DNA of 21,047 bases from the NCBI GenBank assembly GCA_958451915.1, contig CAUDRX010000016.1:1-21047 (forward strand), written 5' to 3'. Made by a program: the position numbers and the translations under genes. Under the pieces are notes generated by a model. The model worked only from the letters and a program-made list of their open reading frames with translations, ran no database searches and was not told the origin of the DNA. Every line of letters starts with the position of its first letter. The stretch's first letter is position 1. Shown one piece after another: positions 9,701 through 15,418 of the stretch. This stretch comes from an uncultured Peptococcaceae bacterium (GTDB lineage: Bacteria > Bacillota > Peptococcia > Peptococcales > Peptococcaceae).

Positions 9701-10180
9701 GAGGATGACCGGATAACCGGCAACCTTGGCAAACTCCTTGGCTTCTTCAACGTTGAGCGCTGCACGTTCAACACCAGGGATGGTTGGCACGCCAACTTCG
9801 ATGGCTACTTTCTTAGACTGGATCTTGTCACCAAGGGCACGCAGCATATTGTGGTCCGGCCCGATGAATTCGATCCCTGCTTCTTCGCAGGCTTCTGCAA
9901 ATTCAGCGTTTTCGGACAGGAAGCCATAACCAGGATGGATGGCATCCACGCCTTTGGATTTGGCCAATGTGATGATACCCGAGATATCCAGATATGCATC
10001 GACAGGGGTTTTGCCTTTCCCGACGCGATAAGATTCATCTGCGATCGTACGATAGAGAGAATTTTTATCTTCTTCGGAATAAATGGCGATACTCTTGATC
10101 CCAAGCTCTTTGCAAGCACGGAAAATACGGATCGCGATCTCGCCGCGGTTAGCAACTAAAATCGTTTTAATTTCTTTCAC
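6749..10180 (-). CDS. pyc: Pyruvate carboxylase, single-chain biotin enzyme
   Basis: Carboxylates pyruvate to oxaloacetate using ATP, bicarbonate and biotin, replenishing four-carbon acids. The protein is 1143 residues from a GTG start at 10178-10180, within the normal size of single-chain enzymes. Order: biotin carboxylase about 1-450 (ILVANRGEIAIRI near the N-terminus, glycine-rich ATP loop KASAGGGGRGM at 161-171, EMNPRIQVEH catalytic block); carboxyltransferase about 530-800 (DTSMRDAQQS and HLHTHDSTGNG metal and substrate blocks); the allosteric/tetramerisation region; and the C-terminal biotinyl domain, with the target lysine of EAMKMET at about 1108. The GTG is preferred because GAGGAGG lies eight bases before it and upstream in-frame ATGs lack such a site. 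Monocistronic: own promoter region and terminator. Confidence 0.95.
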   Translation of the reverse strand: MKEIKTILVANRGEIAIRIFRACKELGIKSIAIYSEEDKNSLYRTIADESYRVGKGKTPVDAYLDISGIITLAKSKGVDAIHPGYGFLSENAEFAEACEEAGIEFIGPDHNMLRALGDKIQSKKVAIEVGVPTIPGVERAALNVEEAKEFAKVAGYPVILKASAGGGGRGMRIVRTEDEMEQEYNSATSEAKKAFGIADVFVEKYIEHPKHIEVQVLGDKYGNLVHMFERDCSIQRRHQKVIEFAPSLVLTEEQRQAICEDALKIARHVDYRSAGTVEFLVDAQGNHYFIEMNPRIQVEHCVTEQITGIDIVQAQIRVAQGYKLSDPEIAIPSQESITYRGYAIQCRVTTEDPENNFAPDTGTIEVYRSSSGHGIRLDSGNAYAGATISPFYDSLLVKIIAYNRTFEGTIDTAIRCLHETKIKGVKTNIGFLINVLNHERFRNGQCDTSFIAQTPELFDIHGGDNMEKKMLVYLANKAVNEVKGEKPEFNELEVPVFDRPLLLRGTKQLLDEKGPKAVADWVMQQDRLLITDTSMRDAQQSLLATRMRTVDMTRIAPAYATACKDLFSMEMWGGATFDTSYRFLKESPWARLDELRELIPNVLFQMLLRGANAVGYKNYPDNLIREFIQESAKSGIDVFRIFDSLNWVEAMKVSIDEALKTDKIVEGCICYTGDITDKSRKKYDLDYYIRKAKELEGLGCHILGIKDMSGLLKPMAATELVSALKSELSIPIHLHTHDSTGNGVATLLMAAQAGVDIVDAAMNGVAGLTSQPGLNSLAAALTLTKRDTGLDLDKLQKISDYWGEVRKYYSQFESGMRSGSAEIYKYEIPGGQYSNLKPQVESFGLGHKFEEVKEMYSTVNDMLGDIVKVTPSSKAVGDMAIFMVQNNLTPDNILEKGKNVDFPDSIVSYFEGMMGQPEGGFPEDLQKIVLKDKKAITCRPGELLPDEDLEADAEYLKKEFGIDAGRREALSYALYPRMYEEYLKGLKKQPVLSHMDSDQFFYGLRKGESGDITIDEGKVMSVRLIDIREPDEEGNSTVSFEVNGSFRSVKVANEAAAKSLTIVRKPMADQDNPAHVGANIPGTVIKILAKEGDEVEENQPIIILEAMKMETNVLSPRKGKVARILVEDGAQVEAGELIAELEV

Positions 10181-10187
10181 AGTCCCT

Positions 10188-10194
10188 ACCTCCT
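10188..10194 (-). promoter_or_regulatory. Ribosome binding site that fixes the pyc GTG start
   Basis: The minus strand reads GAGGAGG followed by TAGGGACT and GTG. In-frame ATG codons further upstream (for example at 10199-10201) would place this site inside the coding sequence, so the GTG is the likely start. Confidence 0.8.
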
Positions 10195-10203
10195 CATACA
10201 TTA

Positions 10204-10216
10204 GCGCCAAAGGCGC
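10204..10216 (-). other. Small GC hairpin in the pyc leader
   Basis: GCGCC-AAA-GGCGC is a perfect five-pair stem with a three-base loop in the untranslated leader, about ten bases before the ribosome binding site. It may stabilise the transcript or insulate the start region; no regulatory role is demonstrated. Confidence 0.3.
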
Positions 10217-10282
10217 CTGTTCATCCACACAATTCTCATTTTCTCGCATCTTACTGCAATATAAGGAATATATGTAACTATA

Positions 10283-10311
10283 ATTATACCTCTCTTCTAG
10301 TATATATGCAT
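10283..10311 (-). promoter_or_regulatory. Candidate pyc promoter
   Basis: The minus strand has a perfect TATAAT at 10283-10288 in an AT-rich stretch, giving a leader of roughly 95 bases before the GTG. The hexamer at 17-base spacing (10306-10311, ATGCAT) is a poor -35 match, so activator dependence or a different start is possible. The gap between pyc and dacF (10181-10423) holds nothing else that I see besides this, the leader hairpin and the dacF terminator. Confidence 0.4.
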
Positions 10312-10372
10312 CATTTTTCTGAAAAATGACCATAAAAATAATTTTTATTTCAAAATCAGCCAGCTCTCATAT

Positions 10373-10407
10373 AAAAAAACAGCGCACCCCAAAATCCCGG
10401 GATGCGC
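10373..10407 (-). terminator. Intrinsic terminator of the D-Ala-D-Ala carboxypeptidase gene
   Basis: Stem arms 10382-10390 and 10399-10407 pair over nine positions (one wobble) around an eight-base loop, with a run of seven T (10373-10379) following on the minus strand. It lies 17 bases after the stop codon. Confidence 0.9.
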
Positions 10408-10423
10408 CGCAAAACGGCCTCTC

Positions 10424-11737
10424 TCAGGCAGCTGTTTCGGCGACAGGTGCTGTATCACCGCCGCCTTCGTCTGCTGCCGCATTGTCTTCAGGCAGGAGCA
10501 CGACCTGACCGGTGCTGCCATCCCATTCAATGCCGCAGCCAATAGCCGCTGCCAGATCACGGATCTTCATGTAATTGAGCCCATCGATGAGGTACGCGTC
10601 GATGGTGTAAGCGACGCCATCCACCGTCAGCACCGGCTGACGCATCTGAGTCAGCACGGTCTTGCCATTGCTGAGGTCCCCGCTGACGGTACCATCATAA
10701 GAAGCCCCATTGTTGATGGAAACGATGCCATCGATGTATTCCAGACCGAACTGACTGCCAGTGCCATCGAGAAGAGCGGCCAGATCACGCAAACGCACGT
10801 AGTTATTACCATCCGCCAGATAAGCATGCAGACTGTACTGGCCGCCATTCATGCTGACGTTGGCGGTATGCGGCGATGCATAGGTATACCCCTCGGCTTC
10901 GTAGACATCAAGCAGTTCAAAACCGGTGCGTAGAAGTTCTTCGCTGTCACTGTAGCGGGCATTGACCGCCCTGGCGTTCATCGTTACGGTGATCAGACGG
11001 CGGCCATCTTTGACTGCTGTCGCACACATACAACTGCCAGCCTGTGGCGTCCAGCCGGTCTTGAGCCCGTCAACGGTGCCGATCGACGGATTGTCGCTGT
11101 CCAGGAGCGCGTTGCTCGAACCATAGGTCTCGCCAGCGAACTCAAATTCGCTGCGGCTTGTGATCTCAAGCATCTCCGGACAGTCGCTGAGGATCCGGCT
11201 GGCAAGCGTTGCCATTGCACGGGCGCTCATGTACCCTTCATCATAGCTCTGATCAAAGGAGGCGTTGAGACCCAGTTCCTGTGCCTTTGTGTTCATGGCT
11301 GCCACAAAAGCCTCTTCTGAGCCATAGATCAGTTCGCCCAAAGCAGGGCCGGCGGCGCAAGCCGAATAACAGAGAAAAGCCTCGAGCATGTCCTCGACTG
11401 TATAGGTTTTCTCCCATTCAAAAGGAATGTTGGAATAAATGTCGTCACGAGAGAAATAATAGGTATAAGTGCTGATCGGTACAGCTGTCTCCATCGTGAT
11501 CTTGCCATTATGGATGGCCTCATACACGAGATATGCCGCCATCGCCTTGGTCATGCTGGCAACCGGACGTACCGTATCAGTATCCTGGCTCCAGAGCGTG
11601 TCCCCGGTGGTGGCATCGACGATAATGGCACTCGTGCCCTCGATCTCCGGCGACGGGGTTTCCACGGCCCAGGCCGCCGTATCAAAAACAGGCAGCAGCA
11701 ATGTAGCAGATAAGATCAAACTGACTATCTTCTTCAT
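10424..11737 (-). CDS. Secreted D-alanyl-D-alanine carboxypeptidase (peptidase S11) with C-terminal stalk-like repeats
   Basis: A 437-residue DacF/DacB-like penicillin-binding protein that trims the terminal D-Ala of peptidoglycan stem peptides outside the membrane. The start MKKIVSLILS at 11737 follows GTGAGGA; longer readings lack a site. Residues 1-24 form a signal peptide ending AWA. Catalytic motifs: S61-M-T-K64 and K226-T-G228 are intact, but the usual SxN is S125-A-C127. Residues about 302-416 contain two copies of a motif AYLxDGxNYxxxRDLAA (305-321 and 381-397), resembling the copper amine oxidase N-terminal-like stalk domain common in Bacillota surface proteins; no true membrane anchor or SLH triplet is seen. 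The acidic Ala/Asp tail is probably disordered. Single-gene unit. Confidence 0.9.
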   Translation of the reverse strand: MKKIVSLILSATLLLPVFDTAAWAVETPSPEIEGTSAIIVDATTGDTLWSQDTDTVRPVASMTKAMAAYLVYEAIHNGKITMETAVPISTYTYYFSRDDIYSNIPFEWEKTYTVEDMLEAFLCYSACAAGPALGELIYGSEEAFVAAMNTKAQELGLNASFDQSYDEGYMSARAMATLASRILSDCPEMLEITSRSEFEFAGETYGSSNALLDSDNPSIGTVDGLKTGWTPQAGSCMCATAVKDGRRLITVTMNARAVNARYSDSEELLRTGFELLDVYEAEGYTYASPHTANVSMNGGQYSLHAYLADGNNYVRLRDLAALLDGTGSQFGLEYIDGIVSINNGASYDGTVSGDLSNGKTVLTQMRQPVLTVDGVAYTIDAYLIDGLNYMKIRDLAAAIGCGIEWDGSTGQVVLLPEDNAAADEGGGDTAPVAETAA

Positions 11738-11789
11738 TTTTTCCTCACTTTCTTCTGTCATTGGCAAATAATAGTATGTTGCCATAAAA

Positions 11790-11819
11790 ATTGTAACAAA
11801 AAAACGCCGTTCCAAACAA
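11790..11819 (-). promoter_or_regulatory. Candidate dacF-like gene promoter embedded in the radC terminator
   Basis: On the minus strand TTGTTT (11814-11819), an 18-base spacer and TACAAT (11790-11795). The spacer covers the 3' arm and T-run of the radC terminator. It would start transcription about 50 bases before the carboxypeptidase ATG. Confidence 0.5.
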
Positions 11820-11856
11820 CAACAAAGCATTAACAATGTGTTGAATGAAATGGCGT
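11798..11856 (-). terminator. Intrinsic terminator after radC
   Basis: Arms 11847-11856 and 11804-11813 pair over ten positions (one mismatch, one wobble), and the minus strand then runs into seven T (11798-11804). The 33-base loop is long for a terminator, so efficiency may be moderate. Confidence 0.65.
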
Positions 11857-11869
11857 ATTTCTTACAAAT

Positions 11870-12577
11870 TCATTCCAGATAGCCAGCATCCTGGAAACTG
11901 AGATAGCGCGAATCCTGTGCGCCGGCAACGATGATGTGGTCGAGGAAATTGATGCCCATGAGCGCCGATGCTTCACGCACGCGCCTGGTCAGGAGCAGGT
12001 CATCACGGCTTGGCGTCAGATCTCCGCTGGGGTGATTATGGCCGATGATCAGGCTCACGGCGTTAAGACGCACCGCCTCGCGAAAGATGTCGCGTGGATG
12101 CACGCTGGCACCGTTAACAGTGCCAACAAAGAGTTCCCTGACCTCAAGGATATTGTTTTTGGCATCGAGATAGAGGACATGGAAAGATTCCTGTTCACTG
12201 TTATGGATATTGCCGCGCAAATACCAGGCAGCACTCTCTGAATCACGCACCTGACGCTGGGCCTGTCCGGCTTGCAGATGTGAAAAACGACAACCCAGCT
12301 CGATGGCAGCCAGAAGCATGCAGGCTTTTCCCGGACCGATGCCCTTGATCTCACAGAGAGAATGCAGGTTCTGCCTGAGCAGGCCCTCTAAGCCGCCGGA
12401 AGTGATGAGGATATCCTCTGCCAATGTGAGCACGTCGCGCTCGCCATTGCCAGTCTGCAAAAGGATCGCCAGCAGTTCAGCATTGTTCAGACTCTTTGCC
12501 GAATCGGCGATCAGCCGCTCGCGGGGCCGCATCTCCGGCGGACGCTCCCTGAACTTTGGTCGGATGCCATCACTCAT
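11870..12577 (-). CDS. radC: RadC family protein (JAMM/MPN domain)
   Basis: A 235-residue protein of normal family length. An N-terminal UPF0758 segment with a helix-hairpin-helix (IKGIGPGKA at 78-86) precedes a JAMM metalloprotease-like domain with the metal block GHNHPSGD at 179-186. Despite its name, RadC has no firmly established biochemical role; roles in recombination-associated processes are proposed. The start is taken at ATG 12575-12577, which overlaps the maf stop as ATGA and is preceded by GGAAGGTGG; a longer reading would run 14 codons into maf. Last gene of the rex-maf-radC group. Confidence 0.93.
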   Translation of the reverse strand: MSDGIRPKFRERPPEMRPRERLIADSAKSLNNAELLAILLQTGNGERDVLTLAEDILITSGGLEGLLRQNLHSLCEIKGIGPGKACMLLAAIELGCRFSHLQAGQAQRQVRDSESAAWYLRGNIHNSEQESFHVLYLDAKNNILEVRELFVGTVNGASVHPRDIFREAVRLNAVSLIIGHNHPSGDLTPSRDDLLLTRRVREASALMGINFLDHIIVAGAQDSRYLSFQDAGYLE

Positions 12578-13155
12578 ATACCTGCCACCTTCCATTTTTT
12601 CAAAAGCGCCTTCACACAAGCCGTCGGCAGACCGACGACATTGTCGTAGTCCCCTTCCAGAGCAGCAACAAAGCGGCCGCCGTCCCCCTGGATGCCGTAA
12701 GCACCGGCCTTGTCGAGCGGCTCACCGCCTGCAACATACGCCGCGATCTCCGTCTCACTGAGGGTGCGAAATGTGACACGGCTCAGCGCATGCGCCATTT
12801 CCTCTGCACCGCTCGCCTTACAGCAGAGCGCCACCGCAGTGATGACTTCGTGCGTCTGACCACTCAGTGCCCGGAGCATACGCACCGCATCGGCGGCATT
12901 GGCTGGTTTGCCAAGCAATTGACCGTCCTTGCAGACGATCGTATCTGCGCCGAGCACCACCGCCTCCGGTGCCGTTTCTGCCACCGAGCATGCCTTCGCC
13001 AGAGCCAGTTTCTCCAGCGCCTGCGACAGCGGCAGCGATGCATCCAGCCGCTCCTCTTTCAGCGTCGGTGCCGCCACCGTGAACGGCACCCCCATCCCTT
13101 CCAGCAAATGGCGTCGACGCGGCGATGTCGATGCCAGGATCAGCGAACGTTCCAT
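12574..13155 (-). CDS. maf: Maf family nucleoside triphosphate pyrophosphatase
   Basis: A 193-residue house-cleaning enzyme that hydrolyses non-canonical nucleotides such as dTTP/UTP analogues or modified bases to monophosphates. Signature blocks: LASTSPRRR at 7-15, GADTIV at 69-74 with the catalytic D71, GKP at 82-84, LDKAGAYGIQG at 147-157 and VGLP at 174-177. The ATG at 13153-13155 has GGGAGGG eight bases upstream; a longer reading from 13203 lacks a site and overlaps the rex terminator. Maf next to radC is a common arrangement in Bacillota and Proteobacteria. No promoter of its own is obvious, so it probably depends on read-through from rex. Confidence 0.93.
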   Translation of the reverse strand: MERSLILASTSPRRRHLLEGMGVPFTVAAPTLKEERLDASLPLSQALEKLALAKACSVAETAPEAVVLGADTIVCKDGQLLGKPANAADAVRMLRALSGQTHEVITAVALCCKASGAEEMAHALSRVTFRTLSETEIAAYVAGGEPLDKAGAYGIQGDGGRFVAALEGDYDNVVGLPTACVKALLKKWKVAGI

Positions 13156-13185
13156 AAGATCCCTCCCTGTGTCTGATAAAAAGAA

Positions 13186-13213
13186 AAGCCTTTGGATGAG
13201 CAAAGGCTTTTTT
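13186..13213 (-). terminator. Intrinsic terminator between rex and maf
   Basis: A perfect nine-pair stem (13186-13194 / 13201-13209) with a six-base loop begins just after the rex stop. T-rich sequence follows on both sides, the longer run being on the plus strand (TTTTTT at 13207-13212), while the minus side reads TTCTTTTTATC. It probably reduces rather than abolishes read-through into maf. Confidence 0.75.
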
Positions 13214-13847
13214 ATTCTTCATATTTGCTTTTGATGCGATAACTCAACCCCTCAAGGCTCACTGCCAGGTCGATCTGTCGGATCTCGATCGACGAGCAGG
13301 TCACCAGCGAAGACGGCGAAAAGTTCATGATGCCTTTGATCTTTGTTTCACACAAAAGGTCCGCCACATCCTGCGCTGACGTCTCTGGCACCGCCAGGAC
13401 CGCGATGTCGACATCGTTGGCATCGATGTATTCAACGAGCCTGGTGATCGGCAGGATCGGCAGGCCGTTGAGTGTCATGCCGATCTTATTGACATCATTA
13501 TCGAATACCGCCGAGATCTTGAACCCCCGTTTTTCAAACCCTGCATAATGGGTCAGCGCGCTGCCCAGGTTCCCCGCACCGACAAGGATCATCTTCCATG
13601 GATGGTCAAGCCCGAGGATCTCCTTAATGATATTATTGAGACGGGTCACATTATAGCCCACCCCTCGCATGCCGAAATCACCGAAATAAGCCAGGTCTTT
13701 ACGGACCTGCGCCGGCGTGCCCTGCACCCCGTTGGCGATCTCCACCGAAGAAACCTTCTGGATGTTCTGTTCCTCCATCTTGCTGAGAAAGCGGGAATAC
13801 AGCGACAGACGCGTGATGGTCGCTTCCGGGATCTTTTCTGCTTTCAT
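13212..13847 (-). CDS. rex: Redox-sensing transcriptional repressor Rex
   Basis: A 211-residue homodimeric repressor that leaves its operators when NADH rises relative to NAD+, derepressing fermentation and respiration genes. An N-terminal winged helix (about 1-80, with QVRKDLAYFGDFGMRGVGY at 47-65) is followed by a Rossmann fold with GAGNLG at 90-95 and the acidic strand end VFDND (114-118). The ATG at 13845-13847 follows a near-perfect AGGAGGTGA eight bases upstream; the longer reading to 13961 runs through the promoter. It has its own promoter and is divergent from fprA, a plausible Rex-linked gene. First gene of rex-maf-radC. Confidence 0.96.
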   Translation of the reverse strand: MKAEKIPEATITRLSLYSRFLSKMEEQNIQKVSSVEIANGVQGTPAQVRKDLAYFGDFGMRGVGYNVTRLNNIIKEILGLDHPWKMILVGAGNLGSALTHYAGFEKRGFKISAVFDNDVNKIGMTLNGLPILPITRLVEYIDANDVDIAVLAVPETSAQDVADLLCETKIKGIMNFSPSSLVTCSSIEIRQIDLAVSLEGLSYRIKSKYEE

Positions 13848-13887
13848 GGCCTGGTTCACCTCCTGGCTATGGATACTGGATAATCTT

Positions 13888-13916
13888 ATGATACAAAAAG
13901 ACGTTTTAAGGTGCAA
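13888..13916 (-). promoter_or_regulatory. rex promoter
   Basis: On the minus strand TTGCAC (13911-13916), a 17-base spacer and TATCAT (13888-13893), about 40 bases before the rex ATG. No full Rex palindrome overlaps it. Confidence 0.7.
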
Positions 13917-14032
13917 GAATGTTCGTAAAAAAAAGCAAAAAGGCTTTTTATGGACGATCATTCAGCAGCCGCTTAACAATACCCTCTTTTGTCATGTATA
14001 TATAATTTTAATTACAACCCTCAGATCAACGG

Positions 14033-14060
14033 TTGAAACTCCAGTGGTTTATGCTAAAAT
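14033..14060 (+). promoter_or_regulatory. fprA promoter
   Basis: TTGAAA (14033-14038), a 16-base spacer and an extended -10 TGCTAAAAT (TAAAAT at 14055-14060), about 55 bases before the fprA ATG. The rex-fprA gap of 267 bases otherwise holds the rex promoter and AT-rich sequence without a convincing operator. Confidence 0.7.
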
Positions 14061-14114
14061 ACCATTAGAAATCGACCCAATCACAAATTGCTCATTAAAG
14101 GAGAGATCATTATC

Positions 14115-15299
14115 ATGAAAATCGCTGACAACGTCTACTATGTCGGTGTATCCAACCCAACCCTGCGTGTCTTTGACATCATCATGGCGACCGAATACGG
14201 CACCACCTACAACTCTTACCTCGTCAAGGGCAGCGAAAAGACCGCGCTGATCGACGGCGCGCACAGAGGCTTTGAAAACCTTTTCATCGAAAATGTCGAA
14301 GCCATCACTGACCTGAAGTCCATCGACTATCTCGTGGTCAACCATACCGAACCAGATCATTCCGGCGCTATCCGTCTCGTCATCGAACACAATCCTGACA
14401 TCGTTGTCTACGGAACGGCTGCCTGCCTGAAAAACCTCGACAACATCGTCCGCATGCCATTCAACCGCGTGGCTGTCAAAGACGGAGACCAGCTGGCGCT
14501 TGGCGGCAAGACCCTGACCTTCTGCGTCAGCCCTAACATCCACTGGCCAGACACGATGATGACCTATCTCTCTGAAGACAAGATTCTCTTCAGCTGCGAC
14601 TTCCTCGGTGCACACTATGCCGAACCAACCATGTATGTACACAAAGCATACAAAAAAGACCTCTACGAAAAAGAATTCAAAGTCTATTACGATGCTATCA
14701 TGGGCCCATTCGCAAAGTTCGTCCTGCGTGCCCTTGACCGCATCAAAGACCTCGACATCGCACTCGTCTGCCCAAGCCACGGCCCAATGATCGCCGGCGA
14801 TGACATCAAGACTGCGATGGACACCTATCGCAAGTGGGCTACCCCAGAAGCCAAAGATGCCAGGACCGTTGCCATCTACTACGTATCCGCTTACGGCTAT
14901 ACCAGACAGATGTGCCAGTATCTGGCTGACAAGCTCACCGAAAAAGGCGCAAGCGTGTCCGCTTTTGATATCATCAAGACCGATGCTGCCGACATCGCTG
15001 CTCACCTCGAAGATGACTGCCTCGTCTTTGGTTCCCCAACCCTGAACCGTGCAGCCCTCAAGCCTGTCATGGACGTCATCAGTTCCATCGATGCCGTGAA
15101 CGCAGCAGGCCGTCCATTCGCCACCCTCGGTGATTTCGGCTGGAGCGGTGAAGCCTGCGGTCAGCTCAATGAACGTGCAAGCTCCATTAAGATGAAGCAG
15201 GTCGGCGAAAGCGTCCGCGCACAGTTCACCCCAACCGACGAAACCTGGGCAGCCCTCGATACCCTCGCTGATCAGATCATCGAGACCATCAGCAAGTAA
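14115..15299 (+). CDS. fprA: FprA-type flavodiiron protein
   Basis: A 394-residue cytoplasmic enzyme of the A-type flavoprotein family that reduces O2 to water and/or NO to N2O in anaerobes. The N-terminal metallo-beta-lactamase-like domain has all di-iron ligands in standard order: H77, E79, D81, H82 (HTEPDHS), H143 (NIHWPD), D162 (SCDF) and H222 (PSHGPM). The C-terminal flavodoxin domain starts near residue 250, with the FMN loop VSAYGYTRQM at 257-266. It has no rubredoxin or flavin reductase extension, so a separate rubredoxin partner is needed. The ATG follows AAAGGAG by ten bases. Codon choice is strongly biased (for example CCA for proline), suggesting high expression. Which gas is the main substrate cannot be told from sequence. 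Confidence 0.95.
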   Translation: MKIADNVYYVGVSNPTLRVFDIIMATEYGTTYNSYLVKGSEKTALIDGAHRGFENLFIENVEAITDLKSIDYLVVNHTEPDHSGAIRLVIEHNPDIVVYGTAACLKNLDNIVRMPFNRVAVKDGDQLALGGKTLTFCVSPNIHWPDTMMTYLSEDKILFSCDFLGAHYAEPTMYVHKAYKKDLYEKEFKVYYDAIMGPFAKFVLRALDRIKDLDIALVCPSHGPMIAGDDIKTAMDTYRKWATPEAKDARTVAIYYVSAYGYTRQMCQYLADKLTEKGASVSAFDIIKTDAADIAAHLEDDCLVFGSPTLNRAALKPVMDVISSIDAVNAAGRPFATLGDFGWSGEACGQLNERASSIKMKQVGESVRAQFTPTDETWAALDTLADQIIETISK

Positions 15300-15311
15300 G
15301 CCTGACACAGC

Positions 15312-15344
15312 AAACACCTCGGATGTACACCGAGGTGTTTTTTT
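15312..15344 (+). terminator. Intrinsic terminator of fprA
   Basis: Perfect eleven-pair inverted repeat AAACACCTCGG / CCGAGGTGTTT (15312-15322 / 15330-15340) with a seven-base loop and a T-run to 15344, 13 bases after the stop. Confidence 0.95.
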
Positions 15345-15346
15345 AT

Positions 15347-15375
15347 TTGCTTTATGGGCGCTTTTTCGTTATAGT
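15347..15375 (+). promoter_or_regulatory. tyrS promoter
   Basis: TTGCTT (15347-15352), exactly 17 bases, then TATAGT (15370-15375). The predicted transcript starts near 15382, leaving a leader of under 40 bases and no room for a T-box. Confidence 0.75.
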
Positions 15376-15418
15376 GGTAGGGTGTAATCATGAAATTTTT
15401 TTGGAGGTATGACAATCA

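Noticed and set aside
6734..10159. An open frame of over 1100 codons on the plus strand opposite pyc
   Set aside because: It mirrors the pyc codon pattern, has no ribosome binding site and encodes no recognisable domain, while the opposite strand is unmistakably pyruvate carboxylase.
13930..13949. A-rich hairpin AAAAAGC / GCTTTTT upstream of rex
   Set aside because: The stem is almost all A-U pairs and lies upstream of the rex promoter with no gene to terminate; too weak to annotate.
13971..13985. Rex operator
   Set aside because: Only one half-site (TTGTTAA on the minus strand) is present; the second half at the expected spacing is missing.
14049..15317. 422-codon minus-strand frame opposite fprA
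   Set aside because: All di-iron and FMN motifs are on the plus strand; the antisense frame has no start signal.
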